In this document: piece after piece, positions 45,673 to 54,597 of the stretch
How positions within the stretch are numbered: position 1 is the stretch's first letter
How the letters are laid out: every line of letters starts with the position of its first letter
Source of the DNA: Sphingomonas sp. dw_22
GTDB lineage: Bacteria; Pseudomonadota; Alphaproteobacteria; Sphingomonadales; Sphingomonadaceae
DNA length: 64,000 nt
Assembly (NCBI RefSeq): GCF_018449795.1
Contig: NZ_JAAVVE010000004.1
Location: 62,001-126,000, forward strand
Direction of reading: 5' to 3'
Translations under genes and position numbers: made by a program
The notes under the pieces: model-generated
The model's input: the letters and a program-made list of their open reading frames with translations, nothing else
Databases searched by the model: none
What the model was told of the DNA's origin: nothing

Positions 45673-46395
45673 TCAGTCGGCATCCTCCACGCCGGAGACA
45701 TAGGTCTGGATCGGCAGGCGGAGCCAGACGCCTTCGCGGAACCATTTGGTGACGATGTGCTTCGTCCCCTCGATCACGCGCATCCCTTCGTGCAGCGTGT
45801 CGTAATTGGGGGTGCCGTCGGGCATCATGTTGTTCCAGGCCACCAGCAGGCCGCGCTTCGGCTTGAAGCGGATGCCGGCACGAGGGAACCAGGTCGCGCC
45901 GCCTTCCTCGACATCGCTGAGATAGACCATGGCCGTCCAGGTGCGCTGGCCGCCGGTTTCCAGCATGCGCTGCCAATAGTCGCTGCTCTCATGGAAATAA
46001 TCGCAATGCGCGCGGAACTGCTGGTTGGGCGCATAGCGCTGGCCCTGGAGCGTCTCGGCGTTTTCCGATGGGATGCCCAGCAGATCGGCGATCCGCTCGT
46101 CGATGGCAAGCACGTCCTCGGACCAGCGGTGCAGGTCCGAACTGTCGCTGGTGCGGTATTCGGGATCCTGGCTTGTGGCGAGTAGGGTGGAGGGGCGCGG
46201 ATTGCTGTCGATCAGCGCGATCAGCGCGTCGCACTCGGCATCGCTCAGGAAATCGGGATAGGTGTAGATCTGCGCCGTCTCGACCTTGGCGCGCTTCACA
46301 TTGGGGTTGGCCTCCAGCCGCGCGACGACATCGCGCCCGATCTGCGCGCGCTTGGGGGAGGGCGATCCCGATACTCTGCCGATAACCTTGCTCAC
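45673..46395 (-). CDS. 2OG-Fe(II) oxygenase, prolyl 4-hydroxylase-like
   Basis: A 240-residue P4Hc-domain dioxygenase. Iron ligands H130, D132 (AHCDYF) and H202 (TLHEG), and the 2-oxoglutarate-binding K212 (GTKHIVTKW) are in place. It hydroxylates a Pro or related residue of an unknown protein. GTG 46395 is my choice of start (VSKVIGRVSG); a TTG at 46431 is possible. It lies 43 bases upstream of recJ on the same strand. Confidence 0.9.
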   Translation of the reverse strand: MSKVIGRVSGSPSPKRAQIGRDVVARLEANPNVKRAKVETAQIYTYPDFLSDAECDALIALIDSNPRPSTLLATSQDPEYRTSDSSDLHRWSEDVLAIDERIADLLGIPSENAETLQGQRYAPNQQFRAHCDYFHESSDYWQRMLETGGQRTWTAMVYLSDVEEGGATWFPRAGIRFKPKRGLLVAWNNMMPDGTPNYDTLHEGMRVIEGTKHIVTKWFREGVWLRLPIQTYVSGVEDAD

Positions 46396-46448
46396 GTTCC
46401 GGCAATTCGCGCCATGCGCAGCGGATTGCAAGCATCAAGCCGCAAACA

Positions 46449-46477
46449 GGGGCTCGGCGATCGATCGGCCGAGCCCC
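46449..46477 (-). terminator. Strong hairpin, likely terminator after the RcnB-like gene
   Basis: GGGGCTCGGC and GCCGAGCCCC form a perfect 10-base stem with a 9-base loop, 31 bases past the stop of the gene ending at 46508. Only a weak T tract follows (TGTTTG), so it may be an imperfect intrinsic terminator. Confidence 0.55.
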
Positions 46478-46507
46478 CGGATCTCCGGCAAGGGGAGCGG
46501 GGCCCCC

Positions 46508-47371
46508 TTACCAGAAGATGTCGTAGATCGTGTCGACCACTTCGCCGGTCTCGACATCGACGAGCAGCGCATCGTTGTAATAGCGCACCCAGCGATACGG
46601 CCCGTAGACCTCGGGCAGGCGATAATAATAGGGATCGTTGATCCAATATTGCGACGAGAACAGGATCGAATCGAGCGTGTAGCCGATCGAGAAGCGGCGA
46701 TAGCCATAGCCCCAGCCGCCGGGCGCATAATAGCGCGGCAGGCGATAGAGGTTGCGGTTCGAGTTGCGATAGCCGCGCCAGTCATAGCGGTTGTCGTTCC
46801 GCCAGCCATTGTTCCAGCGTCCGCCGCGATCGCCGCGCCAGGCGTTGTTGCCGCGATTCCAGTCGCGGCCACGGTTATCGTTCCAGTTGCGGTTGCCTCG
46901 GTTCCAGTCGCGGTTGCCGCGATCATATTGGCCGCGATTGCCGTTATACTGGCCGCCCTGGTTGCCGCGCCATTGCTGCGTGCCTTGGCCGTTCTGGCGA
47001 TCACGCCACTGGCGCTGCTGCTGGCCCTGAGGGGCTTGGAAGCGCTGGCCTTGCGGCGCCTGGAACTGCCGTCCGCCCTGAGGCGCCTGGCCGCGGTTTC
47101 CGCCGCTACGGTCGCTGTCCCACTGGCGCTGCGGCTGGCCCGCATTGGGCTGCTGCTGCGGGCGCGGGCCGCGATCGGGCCGGGCCTGCGGAGCCTGTTG
47201 CTGCCGCTGCTGGCCACCCCAGTTGCGCTGGGGCTGCGGCTGGGATTGCTGCGAGGCGCCGCGATCGCCACCACGGCCGCCCCAGCGGCCTCCGCCACGG
47301 TCCTGCGCGAGCGCTGCCGGCGGGACCAGGGCCGTTGCGGCGATGATCGCCGCGAGTATGGTTTTCTTCAT
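46508..47371 (-). CDS. RcnB-like secreted protein, Q/N/R/G-rich
   Basis: A 287-residue exported protein. A signal peptide (MKKTILAAIIAATALVPPAA, cut at ALAQ) is followed by about 170 residues of low complexity dominated by Q, G, R, N and W (repeated NRDWNRGN-type units). The C-terminal RcnB domain has YRLPRYYAPGGWGYGYRRFS and VRYYNDALLVDVETGEVVDT. E. coli RcnB helps periplasmic Ni/Co homeostasis; in sphingomonads the family is expanded with unclear roles. ATG 47371 gives a good signal peptide. Confidence 0.85.
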   Translation of the reverse strand: MKKTILAAIIAATALVPPAALAQDRGGGRWGGRGGDRGASQQSQPQPQRNWGGQQRQQQAPQARPDRGPRPQQQPNAGQPQRQWDSDRSGGNRGQAPQGGRQFQAPQGQRFQAPQGQQQRQWRDRQNGQGTQQWRGNQGGQYNGNRGQYDRGNRDWNRGNRNWNDNRGRDWNRGNNAWRGDRGGRWNNGWRNDNRYDWRGYRNSNRNLYRLPRYYAPGGWGYGYRRFSIGYTLDSILFSSQYWINDPYYYRLPEVYGPYRWVRYYNDALLVDVETGEVVDTIYDIFW

Positions 47372-47482
47372 GAACTTAGTCTCCGCTGGGACCGGCAAGG
47401 CACCGGGGATCCAGATGACAACTGGTGTACGAACCGGGCGATGAGCGGTTCCTGAATTCGAGTGAAAGCGGATTGAAAGGAA

Positions 47483-47995
47483 TCAGGGTTCTTCCGCCGG
47501 TGCAGATACTTGCGCGTCGGGGCCAGGAACAAGCGGCGCATCGCCGCGGGTGATGCGTGCGGCCTCGGTGATCGCGTCGAGCAGGCGCGGATAGATGCCG
47601 CAACGACAGATGTTCGGGATCGCCGACTTGATGTCGTCTTCGGAGGGATTGCGATTGCTGCGCAGCAAAACCGACGCGGCCATGACGATGCCGGGGATGC
47701 AATAGCCGCATTGCGAGATGTTGCCGGCGATCAGCGCCTGCTGCACGGGGTGGCTGCGATCCCTGGACAGTCCCTCGATCGTGGTGACGAACGTGCCCTC
47801 CAGCGCGCCGATCGTTTCCTGGCAGGCCAGCCGCGCGGTGCCGTCGACATCGACGGTGCAGGCGCCGCAATCGCCGGTGCCGCAGCCATATTTGGTGCCG
47901 GTGAGATTGGAGGCGTCGCGCAGTGCCCAGAGCAGGGGTGTCGCCGGGTCCATCCTGTACTCGACCGGCTGGTTGTTCACGGTGAAGCGAGTCAT
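47483..47995 (-). CDS. 2Fe-2S subunit of a xanthine-dehydrogenase-type oxidoreductase (IorA-like)
   Basis: A 170-residue ferredoxin-type subunit with two [2Fe-2S] clusters: C38, C43, C46, C58 (YGCGTGDCGAC) and C96, C99, C130, C132 (QCGYC; CRC). It matches IorA, the small subunit of isoquinoline 1-oxidoreductase/aldehyde dehydrogenases. The large molybdopterin subunit, which normally sits next to it, is absent here, so its partner must be encoded elsewhere or it is a relic. Confidence 0.9.
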   Translation of the reverse strand: MTRFTVNNQPVEYRMDPATPLLWALRDASNLTGTKYGCGTGDCGACTVDVDGTARLACQETIGALEGTFVTTIEGLSRDRSHPVQQALIAGNISQCGYCIPGIVMAASVLLRSNRNPSEDDIKSAIPNICRCGIYPRLLDAITEAARITRGDAPLVPGPDAQVSAPAEEP

Positions 47996-48072
47996 TTTCG
48001 AACCCTAGCGGGAAACCGGTCGTTTCCGAAGCCGGCATTGTGCCGCAGCGCTGCCGGGGCGACATTCCGGCG

Positions 48073-48873
<801 letters not shown>

Positions 48874-48938
48874 GGGCTGATTCAGCGGATTGAAAGCCTT
48901 CGCCGGGGAAGGTTGTCCCAATGCTGCCAGATCATATT

Positions 48939-49289
48939 CTAGCGCAGGACCGCCCCGGCGAGCATGGCTGCGGCGGCAAGCGCGGCGAGCAGCCAATAGC
49001 CCCATGGCCCTGACGATGCGAGCAATGGGCTGTCTGGGTCGATCTCCTTCGGGTCGACCCCACTTTCCAGGGCGAGCGCGGTGCGGAATCGTTCCCAGGT
49101 GCCGGGCTGATCGGCTTCGGCTGGTGGAAGCGCCTTGCAGAGCGTGGCATAGACATCGCCGGCGGTGCGCCACTTGCCGGCGTCCCCATAGTCCAGGGTG
49201 ATGCCGAACGCGTCCTCGACATCGCCGATGGCGACGATCTCGTCGCCGTCGCCGCCCAGGCCGACGCTTTTCGGCGACGCTGCCTTCAT
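48939..49289 (-). CDS. Hypothetical protein with one C-terminal membrane helix
   Basis: A 116-residue protein. Residues 1-90 are soluble and acidic (GDEIVAIGDVEDAFGITLDY, AGDVYATLCKALPP), somewhat like acyl-carrier-protein helices but without the DSL attachment serine. A hydrophobic helix ends the protein (GYWLLAALAAAAMLAGAVLR). It follows the class II aldolase gene on the same strand (1-base gap). I do not recognise the family with confidence. Confidence 0.65.
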   Translation of the reverse strand: MKAASPKSVGLGGDGDEIVAIGDVEDAFGITLDYGDAGKWRTAGDVYATLCKALPPAEADQPGTWERFRTALALESGVDPKEIDPDSPLLASSGPWGYWLLAALAAAAMLAGAVLR

Positions 49290-49290
49290 C

Positions 49291-50052
49291 CTAGTCCCGC
49301 CAGCTCTTGTCCGTCCGATCCACCAGCCGCACCATCGCCGCGAAGTCCGCGGTGCCGGGGCCGCCGGGCACCTGGGCCATGTGGATGTCGCGCTGGTGGA
49401 CGGCGACGACTTCGTCGGAGACCATCAGCGGCGTGCCCATCGACGCGGTGGCGATCTGGATCTCGCAGGCGCGCTGGAGCGACCAGTGCTTGATGAACGC
49501 CTCGGGCAGGGTGCGACCCATCACCAGGATGCCGTGGTTCCTGAGCAGCATCACCCGCTTGTCGCCGAGATGCGCTAGCAGCCGCTCGCCCTCTTCGTCG
49601 CGCACCGTCACCCCCTCGAAATCATGATAGGCGATCTGGCCGGCGAAGTTGCAGGCATAGAAATTGGTGGGCTGGAGCCCGCCCTCGACCGAGGCCACCG
49701 CCATGCCGGCAGTAGTATGGGTATGGGCGATGCAATGCGCGTCGGGCAGATGGCGGTGGAACAGCGCATGCTGGACGAAGCCGGCGCGGTTCACTGGATA
49801 GGGCGAGTCGTCGAGCTTGTTGCCGTCGATGTCGATCTTGACCAGGTTCGACGCCTTCACTTCGCTGAAGTGCAGGCCGAAGGGATTGATGAGGAAGGCG
49901 CCTTCCTCGCCCGGCACCTTCAACGTGATGTGGTTGTAGATCATCTCGGACCAGCCGAGCATGTCGAACACACGGTAGCAGGAGGCGAGCTGCTGCCGGG
50001 CCTCCCATTCGGCTTCGGTGACGCGGGGCTTCTGCGCGAGCGCGGTGGCCAT
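49291..50052 (-). CDS. Class II aldolase/adducin family protein
   Basis: A 253-residue class II aldolase. Zn ligands are in HTHTTA (about 110-115) and RNHGIL. A preceding MIYNHITLKVPG is typical of the group annotated as AraD/FucA-like aldolases in proteobacteria. The substrate is unknown. ATG 50052 is set by MATALAQKPRVTEAEW; the same frame is open further upstream only as antisense noise. Confidence 0.88.
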   Translation of the reverse strand: MATALAQKPRVTEAEWEARQQLASCYRVFDMLGWSEMIYNHITLKVPGEEGAFLINPFGLHFSEVKASNLVKIDIDGNKLDDSPYPVNRAGFVQHALFHRHLPDAHCIAHTHTTAGMAVASVEGGLQPTNFYACNFAGQIAYHDFEGVTVRDEEGERLLAHLGDKRVMLLRNHGILVMGRTLPEAFIKHWSLQRACEIQIATASMGTPLMVSDEVVAVHQRDIHMAQVPGGPGTADFAAMVRLVDRTDKSWRD

Positions 50053-50102
50053 GATACCTCTCCAAGGCTTTTTCGTGGATTGGGTATGCCACGCAAGTTG
50101 GG

Positions 50103-51509
50103 CTAACGGAAGACGTAAGGCACCACCGAGCGCCGGTCTGCGTCGATCTCGATCACCGATCCTGCGGGCGGGAAGGCGCGCTGGTCGCAGCGGTCGCGGG
50201 GGCAGATGCGGCAGGATGCGCCGATCGGAGTCGCCGCGCCGCCGGTGCGGATCGCATCGGCATAGACGAAGTCGGCGGCGTGGGTTTCCTCGCAGCCCAG
50301 TGCGACCGCGTAGCGGCGGGGCGGGCGCGTGTAGCTGCCCGAGGGCTTCACCAGCCCCTTCGCCATCGAGACGTAGCGGCTGCCGTCGGGCATCTCGGCG
50401 AGCTGGACGAGGATGCGATCGGGGATCGCCACCGCCTCGTGCACTACCCAGAGCGGGCAAGCGCCGCCGAAACGGGCGAACTGGAGCCGGGTCGCGGAAT
50501 GCCGCTTGGTGATGTTGCCCGCCATGTCGACGCGGCAGAAGAAGAAGGGAACGCCCGCCGCGCCGGGGCGCTGGAGCGTCGAGAGGCGGTGGCACGCCTG
50601 TTCGAAGCTGACCGCGAAGCGCTGGCGCAGGCGATCGATGTCGTGGCGCGTTGCGTGCGCGGCGGCGCGGAAGCGGCCATAGGGCATCAGCAGCGCGCCT
50701 GCGGCATAATTGGCGAGGCCGACGCTCAGCAGCTCGCGCGAGGCGGGGGCGATCAGTCCCGAGGCATCGACCACCAGCCGCATCTCGTTGGCGAATTCGT
50801 AGCGCACCAGCCGGTGGGCGAGGAGGAAGTTGCGGCTCTCCGGCGGGAGGCTGCTGTTGAGTGACAGGAGCCGCTGGGTATCGTCGAAGCGGCTGAGCTG
50901 GCTGCCGTCGCCGTCCTCGCTGGCGACGCGGACGCCGTGCCACAGGCGCAGCCGGTCCTCCAGCGCGCGAGCCACCGGCCCGTCGTCCAGCGCCTCGGCC
51001 AGCGCCTCGGCCGAGCGGTCTATCGCGTCGATATAATTGCCCTCGGCCTGGAACCAGTCGCGCACTTCTTCCCAGGGAAGGGGCGCGGCGTCGCTCGATC
51101 CGGTGTCGAACCGGTCGTCCAGCACGCGGAGCTGCTCCTGGGTGCGGCGCCAGGCGTCGTGGAGCGCGACCATGCGGCGGGCGAGCAGGGGCTGCTGCTC
51201 CAGGCCGCGGCGCACATCCGCCTCGTCCATGCGATCGGCGGGGACGCTGGTGTCGGTCGCGGCGTCGATCGTGCGGAGGAGCGCGGCGGTCTCGGCCTCG
51301 CCGCCGATCTCGGACGCTTCGAGCGGGAATTCGCGGGCGAGGGCGAGCAGGACGATGTCGGTGATCGGCCGGTCGTTATTCTCGATCTGCGAGAGGTAGG
51401 AGACCGAGATGCCCAGCCGCGCGGCCATCGCCGCCTGGCTGACGCCGACGCGGCGGCGCAGCTCGCGCAGGCGGAATCCTTCGAACAGGCGGCGGCGGGG
51501 GGAGGCCAT
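50103..51509 (-). CDS. Short-chain fatty acyl-CoA regulator (ScfR/MccR type)
   Basis: A 468-residue regulator. N-terminal XRE helix-turn-helix (RRRVGVSQAAMAARLGISVS then YLSQIENNDRP), a central IrrE/ImmA-like peptidase domain (EFANEMRLVVDA region) and a C-terminal DUF2083 part with conserved Cys (GASCRICPRDRC). Family members sense propionyl-CoA or methylcitrate-type metabolites and control propionate genes. It is divergent from pccB (104-base gap), as in other sphingomonads. Confidence 0.92.
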   Translation of the reverse strand: MASPRRRLFEGFRLRELRRRVGVSQAAMAARLGISVSYLSQIENNDRPITDIVLLALAREFPLEASEIGGEAETAALLRTIDAATDTSVPADRMDEADVRRGLEQQPLLARRMVALHDAWRRTQEQLRVLDDRFDTGSSDAAPLPWEEVRDWFQAEGNYIDAIDRSAEALAEALDDGPVARALEDRLRLWHGVRVASEDGDGSQLSRFDDTQRLLSLNSSLPPESRNFLLAHRLVRYEFANEMRLVVDASGLIAPASRELLSVGLANYAAGALLMPYGRFRAAAHATRHDIDRLRQRFAVSFEQACHRLSTLQRPGAAGVPFFFCRVDMAGNITKRHSATRLQFARFGGACPLWVVHEAVAIPDRILVQLAEMPDGSRYVSMAKGLVKPSGSYTRPPRRYAVALGCEETHAADFVYADAIRTGGAATPIGASCRICPRDRCDQRAFPPAGSVIEIDADRRSVVPYVFR

Positions 51510-51544
51510 GCCCCCACTATATCTGCAAACCCATGCCACGCAAC

Positions 51545-51563
51545 TTTGCAACATTGCATTTGC
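51545..51563. promoter_or_regulatory. TTTGC-rich candidate operator in ScfR-pccB promoter region
   Basis: TTTGCAACATTGCATTTGC, with a further CTGCAAAC at 51523-51530. TTTGCAA-like sites are the known targets of RamB/ScfR-type regulators. It sits between the divergent starts. Confidence 0.4.
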
Positions 51564-51613
51564 GCTTGGCCGGGCGCCCTGTGCAGTAGGCCGCGCCTTG
51601 CAAGGGGACACGG

Positions 51614-53140
51614 ATGTCGTCGACGATCGAAGAACTGGAACGCCGCCGCGCCGCCGCGCGGCTGGGAGGAGGCCAGAAGCGCATCGATGCGCAGCACGCC
51701 AAGGGCAAGCTGACCGCGCGCGAGCGGATCGAGGTGCTGCTCGATCAGGGATCGTTCGAGGAGCTCGACATGTATGTCGAGCATAACTGCGTCGATTTCG
51801 GGATGCAGGACCAGATCGTTCCCGGCGACGGCGTGATCACCGGCAGCGGCACGGTCAACGGCCGGCTGGTCTTCGTGTTCAGCCAGGACTTCACCGTGTT
51901 CGGCGGCTCGCTCTCGGAGCGGCATGCGCAGAAGATCTGCAAGGTCATGGACATGGCGATGAAGGTCGGCGCGCCGCTGATCGGGCTGAACGACAGCGGC
52001 GGCGCGCGCATCCAGGAGGGAGTGGCGAGCCTGGCCGGCTATGCCGAGGTGTTCCAGCGCAACGTGCTGGCGAGCGGCGTGGTGCCGCAGATCTCGCTCA
52101 TCATGGGGCCGTGCGCGGGTGGCGCGGTCTATTCGCCTGCAATGACGGACTTCATCTTCATGGTGAAGGATTCGTCCTATATGTTCGTTACCGGCCCGGA
52201 TGTAGTGAAGACCGTTACCAACGAGATCGTCACGCAGGAGGAACTGGGTGGTGCGGTGACGCATACCACGAAGTCGGGGGTCGCTGACCTGGCCTTCGAC
52301 AATGATATCGAGGCGCTGCTCGCGGCCCGCGACTTCGTGGATTATCTGCCGGCCTCGAACCGCGAGGCGGTGCCCGAGCGGCCGTGCGACGATCCCTGGG
52401 ATCGGATCGAGGAGAGCCTCGACACGCTGATCCCGCCGAGCGCGAACCAGCCCTATGACATGCACGAGCTGATCCGGAAGACGCTCGACGAGGGCGAGTT
52501 CTTCGAGATCCAGCCGAGCCATGCGGGCAATATCCTGATCGGCTTTGGCCGGATCGAGGGGCGCACGGTGGGCGTGGTGGCGAACCAGCCGATGGTGCTG
52601 GCCGGATGCCTCGACATCAATTCGTCCAAGAAGGCGGCGCGGTTCGTGCGCTTCTGCGATGCATTCGACATTCCGATCGTGACGTTCGTCGACGTGCCGG
52701 GCTTCCTGCCGGGCGTGGGGCAGGAGCATTCGGGGATCATCAAGCATGGCGCGAAGCTGCTGTTCGCCTATGCGGAGGCGACCGTGCCCAAGATCACCGT
52801 CATCACGCGGAAAGCCTATGGCGGGGCGTATGACGTGATGAGCTCGAAGCATCTGCGCGGCGATCTGAACTATGCCTGGCCGACCGCCGAGATCGCGGTG
52901 ATGGGCGCCAAGGGCGCGGTGGAGATCATCTTCCGCGGCCGCACGCCCGAGGAGATCGCCGAGCGGACCGCCGAATATGAGGCACGCTTCGCCAATCCGT
53001 TCGTTGCGGCGAGCAAGGGGTTCGTCGATGAGGTCATCATGCCGCATTCGACACGCCGGAGGATCGCGCTGGGGCTACGGAAGCTGCGCAACAAGCAGCT
53101 CGAGAATCCGTGGAAGAAGCATGACAATATTCCGCTATGA
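51614..53140 (+). CDS. pccB: Propionyl-CoA carboxylase beta subunit
   Basis: A 508-residue carboxyltransferase subunit of the PccB/AccD-like family. Signatures: [58 protein letters not shown] and [19 protein letters not shown]. It transfers CO2 from biotin to propionyl-CoA, forming (S)-methylmalonyl-CoA, together with PccA at 58514. It heads the propionate operon. Confidence 0.96.
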   Translation: MSSTIEELERRRAAARLGGGQKRIDAQHAKGKLTARERIEVLLDQGSFEELDMYVEHNCVDFGMQDQIVPGDGVITGSGTVNGRLVFVFSQDFTVFGGSLSERHAQKICKVMDMAMKVGAPLIGLNDSGGARIQEGVASLAGYAEVFQRNVLASGVVPQISLIMGPCAGGAVYSPAMTDFIFMVKDSSYMFVTGPDVVKTVTNEIVTQEELGGAVTHTTKSGVADLAFDNDIEALLAARDFVDYLPASNREAVPERPCDDPWDRIEESLDTLIPPSANQPYDMHELIRKTLDEGEFFEIQPSHAGNILIGFGRIEGRTVGVVANQPMVLAGCLDINSSKKAARFVRFCDAFDIPIVTFVDVPGFLPGVGQEHSGIIKHGAKLLFAYAEATVPKITVITRKAYGGAYDVMSSKHLRGDLNYAWPTAEIAVMGAKGAVEIIFRGRTPEEIAERTAEYEARFANPFVAASKGFVDEVIMPHSTRRRIALGLRKLRNKQLENPWKKHDNIPL

Positions 53141-53141
53141 A

Positions 53142-53249
53142 CTCCCCTCCCGCTTGCGGGAGGGGCTAGGGGAAGGCGTGTTCCTTTCCATTATTCAAAT
53201 CGGTTGCGGACAGGCCCTCCCTCGGCCGCTCTCGCAAGCGGGAGGGGAG
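53142..53249. repeat. Pair of inverted REP-like palindromes
   Basis: CCCCTCCCGC-TT-GCGGGAGGGG (53144-53165) is a perfect 10-base hairpin. A second, inverted copy (CTCGCAAGCGGGAGGGGAG, 53231-53249) follows, so the two form a head-to-head pair. The distal copy overlaps the ribosome-binding region of the next gene. Confidence 0.7.
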
Positions 53250-53254
53250 AGATC

Positions 53255-53677
53255 ATGAAACTCGGCCGCCTCAACCATGTCGGCATCGCGACGCCTTCGA
53301 TCGAAGCGTCTATCGCCTTCTATCGCGACGTGATGGGCGCCGAGGTGATCCGGGAGCCCTTCGACATGCCCACGCAGGGCGTGAAGGTCTGCTTCGTCGA
53401 CACGCCGAACAGCCAGATCGAACTGATCGAGCCGCTGGGCGAGAATTCACCGATCCATGGCTTCCTTGCCAGGAACCCGTCGGGCGGGCAGCATCACCTC
53501 TGCTACGAAGTGCCCGACATTTACGAGGCCAAGGCGTGGTTCGAGGCGAAGGGCGCCAAGCTGCTCGGCGAGCCGCGGATCGGGGCGCACGGGACGCCGA
53601 TCTTCTTCGTCCACCCCAAGGACATGGGCGGCGTGCTGACCGAGATCATGGAAACGCCGAAGGGAGACGGGCATTGA
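53255..53677 (+). CDS. mce: Methylmalonyl-CoA epimerase
   Basis: A 140-residue glyoxalase/VOC-fold epimerase. LNHVGIATPSIEASIAFY, HHLCYEVPDI and VLTEIME are family marks, giving the metal-binding His and Glu residues. It interconverts (S)- and (R)-methylmalonyl-CoA, needed before the mutase. The RBS is the G-rich end of the REP palindrome (GGGAGGGGAG) before ATG 53255. Confidence 0.94.
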   Translation: MKLGRLNHVGIATPSIEASIAFYRDVMGAEVIREPFDMPTQGVKVCFVDTPNSQIELIEPLGENSPIHGFLARNPSGGQHHLCYEVPDIYEAKAWFEAKGAKLLGEPRIGAHGTPIFFVHPKDMGGVLTEIMETPKGDGH

Positions 53678-54438
53678 GCGATGTCCTTTACACGCTCGAC
53701 GGCGACGTCGCCGTCATTCGGCTCAACCGGCCCGACGAGCTCAACGCGCTGACGCTCGACATGCTCGATCTGCTCGCCGCGACGCTCGCCCGCGCGGTGG
53801 AGGATGGCGCGCGCGCGGTGCTGCTGACAGGCGAGGGCAGGGCCTTCTGCTCGGGCGCGTCGCTCAGGCAGGGTGCGGGCGGTGATCCGGGCGAGCGACT
53901 GCGCAATCACTACAACCCCGTCCAGCAGGCCATGGCCGATCTGCCGATCCCGATCGTCAGCGCGGTGAACGGCGCGGCGGCGGGCGCGGGCGCTGCGATC
54001 GCGTTGGGGGCGGACATCGTCGTGGCCGCCACAGATTCCTATCTGCTGCTCGCTTTCGCCAATATCGGGCTGGTTCCCGATGCGGGCGCGACCTGGCTGA
54101 TCGCCAAGGCAGCGGGGCGCGCCAAGGTGCTGGAGATGGCGCTGCTCGGCGAACGGCTCCACGCGCATGAGGCGAAGGAGGCGGGGCTCGTCACCCATGT
54201 GACCGACAACAGCGCGCTGTTCGAGATGGCGATGGGTTATGCCCGGCGGCTGGCGTCCATGCCGACGGTCGCGCTGGGGCTGATCCGCAAGCAGGTGAAG
54301 GCCGCGCTTTCGGGCACGCTGGAGGAGACGCTCGCGCTGGAGGCGGAGCACCAGTCGATCGCGGCGCGTTCCGAGGATTTCCGCGAGGGCGTCGCGGCGT
54401 TTCTCCAGAAGCGCAAGCCGGAGTTCAAGGGACGATGA
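53674..54438 (+). CDS. Enoyl-CoA hydratase/isomerase family protein
   Basis: A 254-residue crotonase-fold protein. Oxyanion-hole segments are AFCSGASLRQ and AVNGAAAGAGAAIALGADIV, and the Glu/Asp active-site region IGLVPDAGATW matches enoyl-CoA hydratases of the PaaG type. TTG 53674 overlaps the epimerase stop (TTGA), a translationally coupled start. It likely links upstream beta-oxidation to the propionate branch; the exact acyl-CoA is unknown. Confidence 0.9.
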   Translation: MSDVLYTLDGDVAVIRLNRPDELNALTLDMLDLLAATLARAVEDGARAVLLTGEGRAFCSGASLRQGAGGDPGERLRNHYNPVQQAMADLPIPIVSAVNGAAAGAGAAIALGADIVVAATDSYLLLAFANIGLVPDAGATWLIAKAAGRAKVLEMALLGERLHAHEAKEAGLVTHVTDNSALFEMAMGYARRLASMPTVALGLIRKQVKAALSGTLEETLALEAEHQSIAARSEDFREGVAAFLQKRKPEFKGR

Positions 54439-54456
54439 TGGGATCGGCTGGAATCT

Positions 54457-54594
54457 CCCTCTCCCGTTGGGAGAGGGAAGGGCCCCGCTCGGCGCAGCCG
54501 AGTGGGAAGGGTGAGGGCGGCATGAAATTGCTGGCACCTGCCCGCACCCTTCCGCCGACTTCGTCGGCTCCCTCCCTCTCCCAAAGGGAGAGGG
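54457..54594. repeat. REP-like hairpin cluster
   Basis: Four palindromes in 138 bases: CCCTCTCCC-gtt-GGGAGAGGG (54457-54477), GCTCGGC-gca-GCCGAG(T), GCCGAC-ttc-GTCGGC (54554-54568) and CCCTCTCCC-aaa-GGGAGAGGG (54574-54594). The outer two are near-identical. The last one carries the ribosome-binding sequence for the mutase gene. Confidence 0.7.
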
Positions 54595-54597
54595 TTT

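Noticed and set aside
43836-45752. 638-codon open frame antisense to recJ
   Set aside because: RecJ motifs on the minus strand are complete; the antisense frame lacks an RBS and any family signature.
46850-46960. Short-period repeats (GCGATTCCAGTCGCGG-like) suggesting a CRISPR array
   Set aside because: They are in frame within the RcnB-like gene and encode NRDWNRGN-type low complexity. Spacing is irregular and there are no cas genes.
49291-50943. A 550-residue fusion of class II aldolase with an N-terminal extension
   Set aside because: The extension is antisense/other-frame to the ScfR-type regulator and Arg/Pro-rich. ATG 50052 is the natural start.
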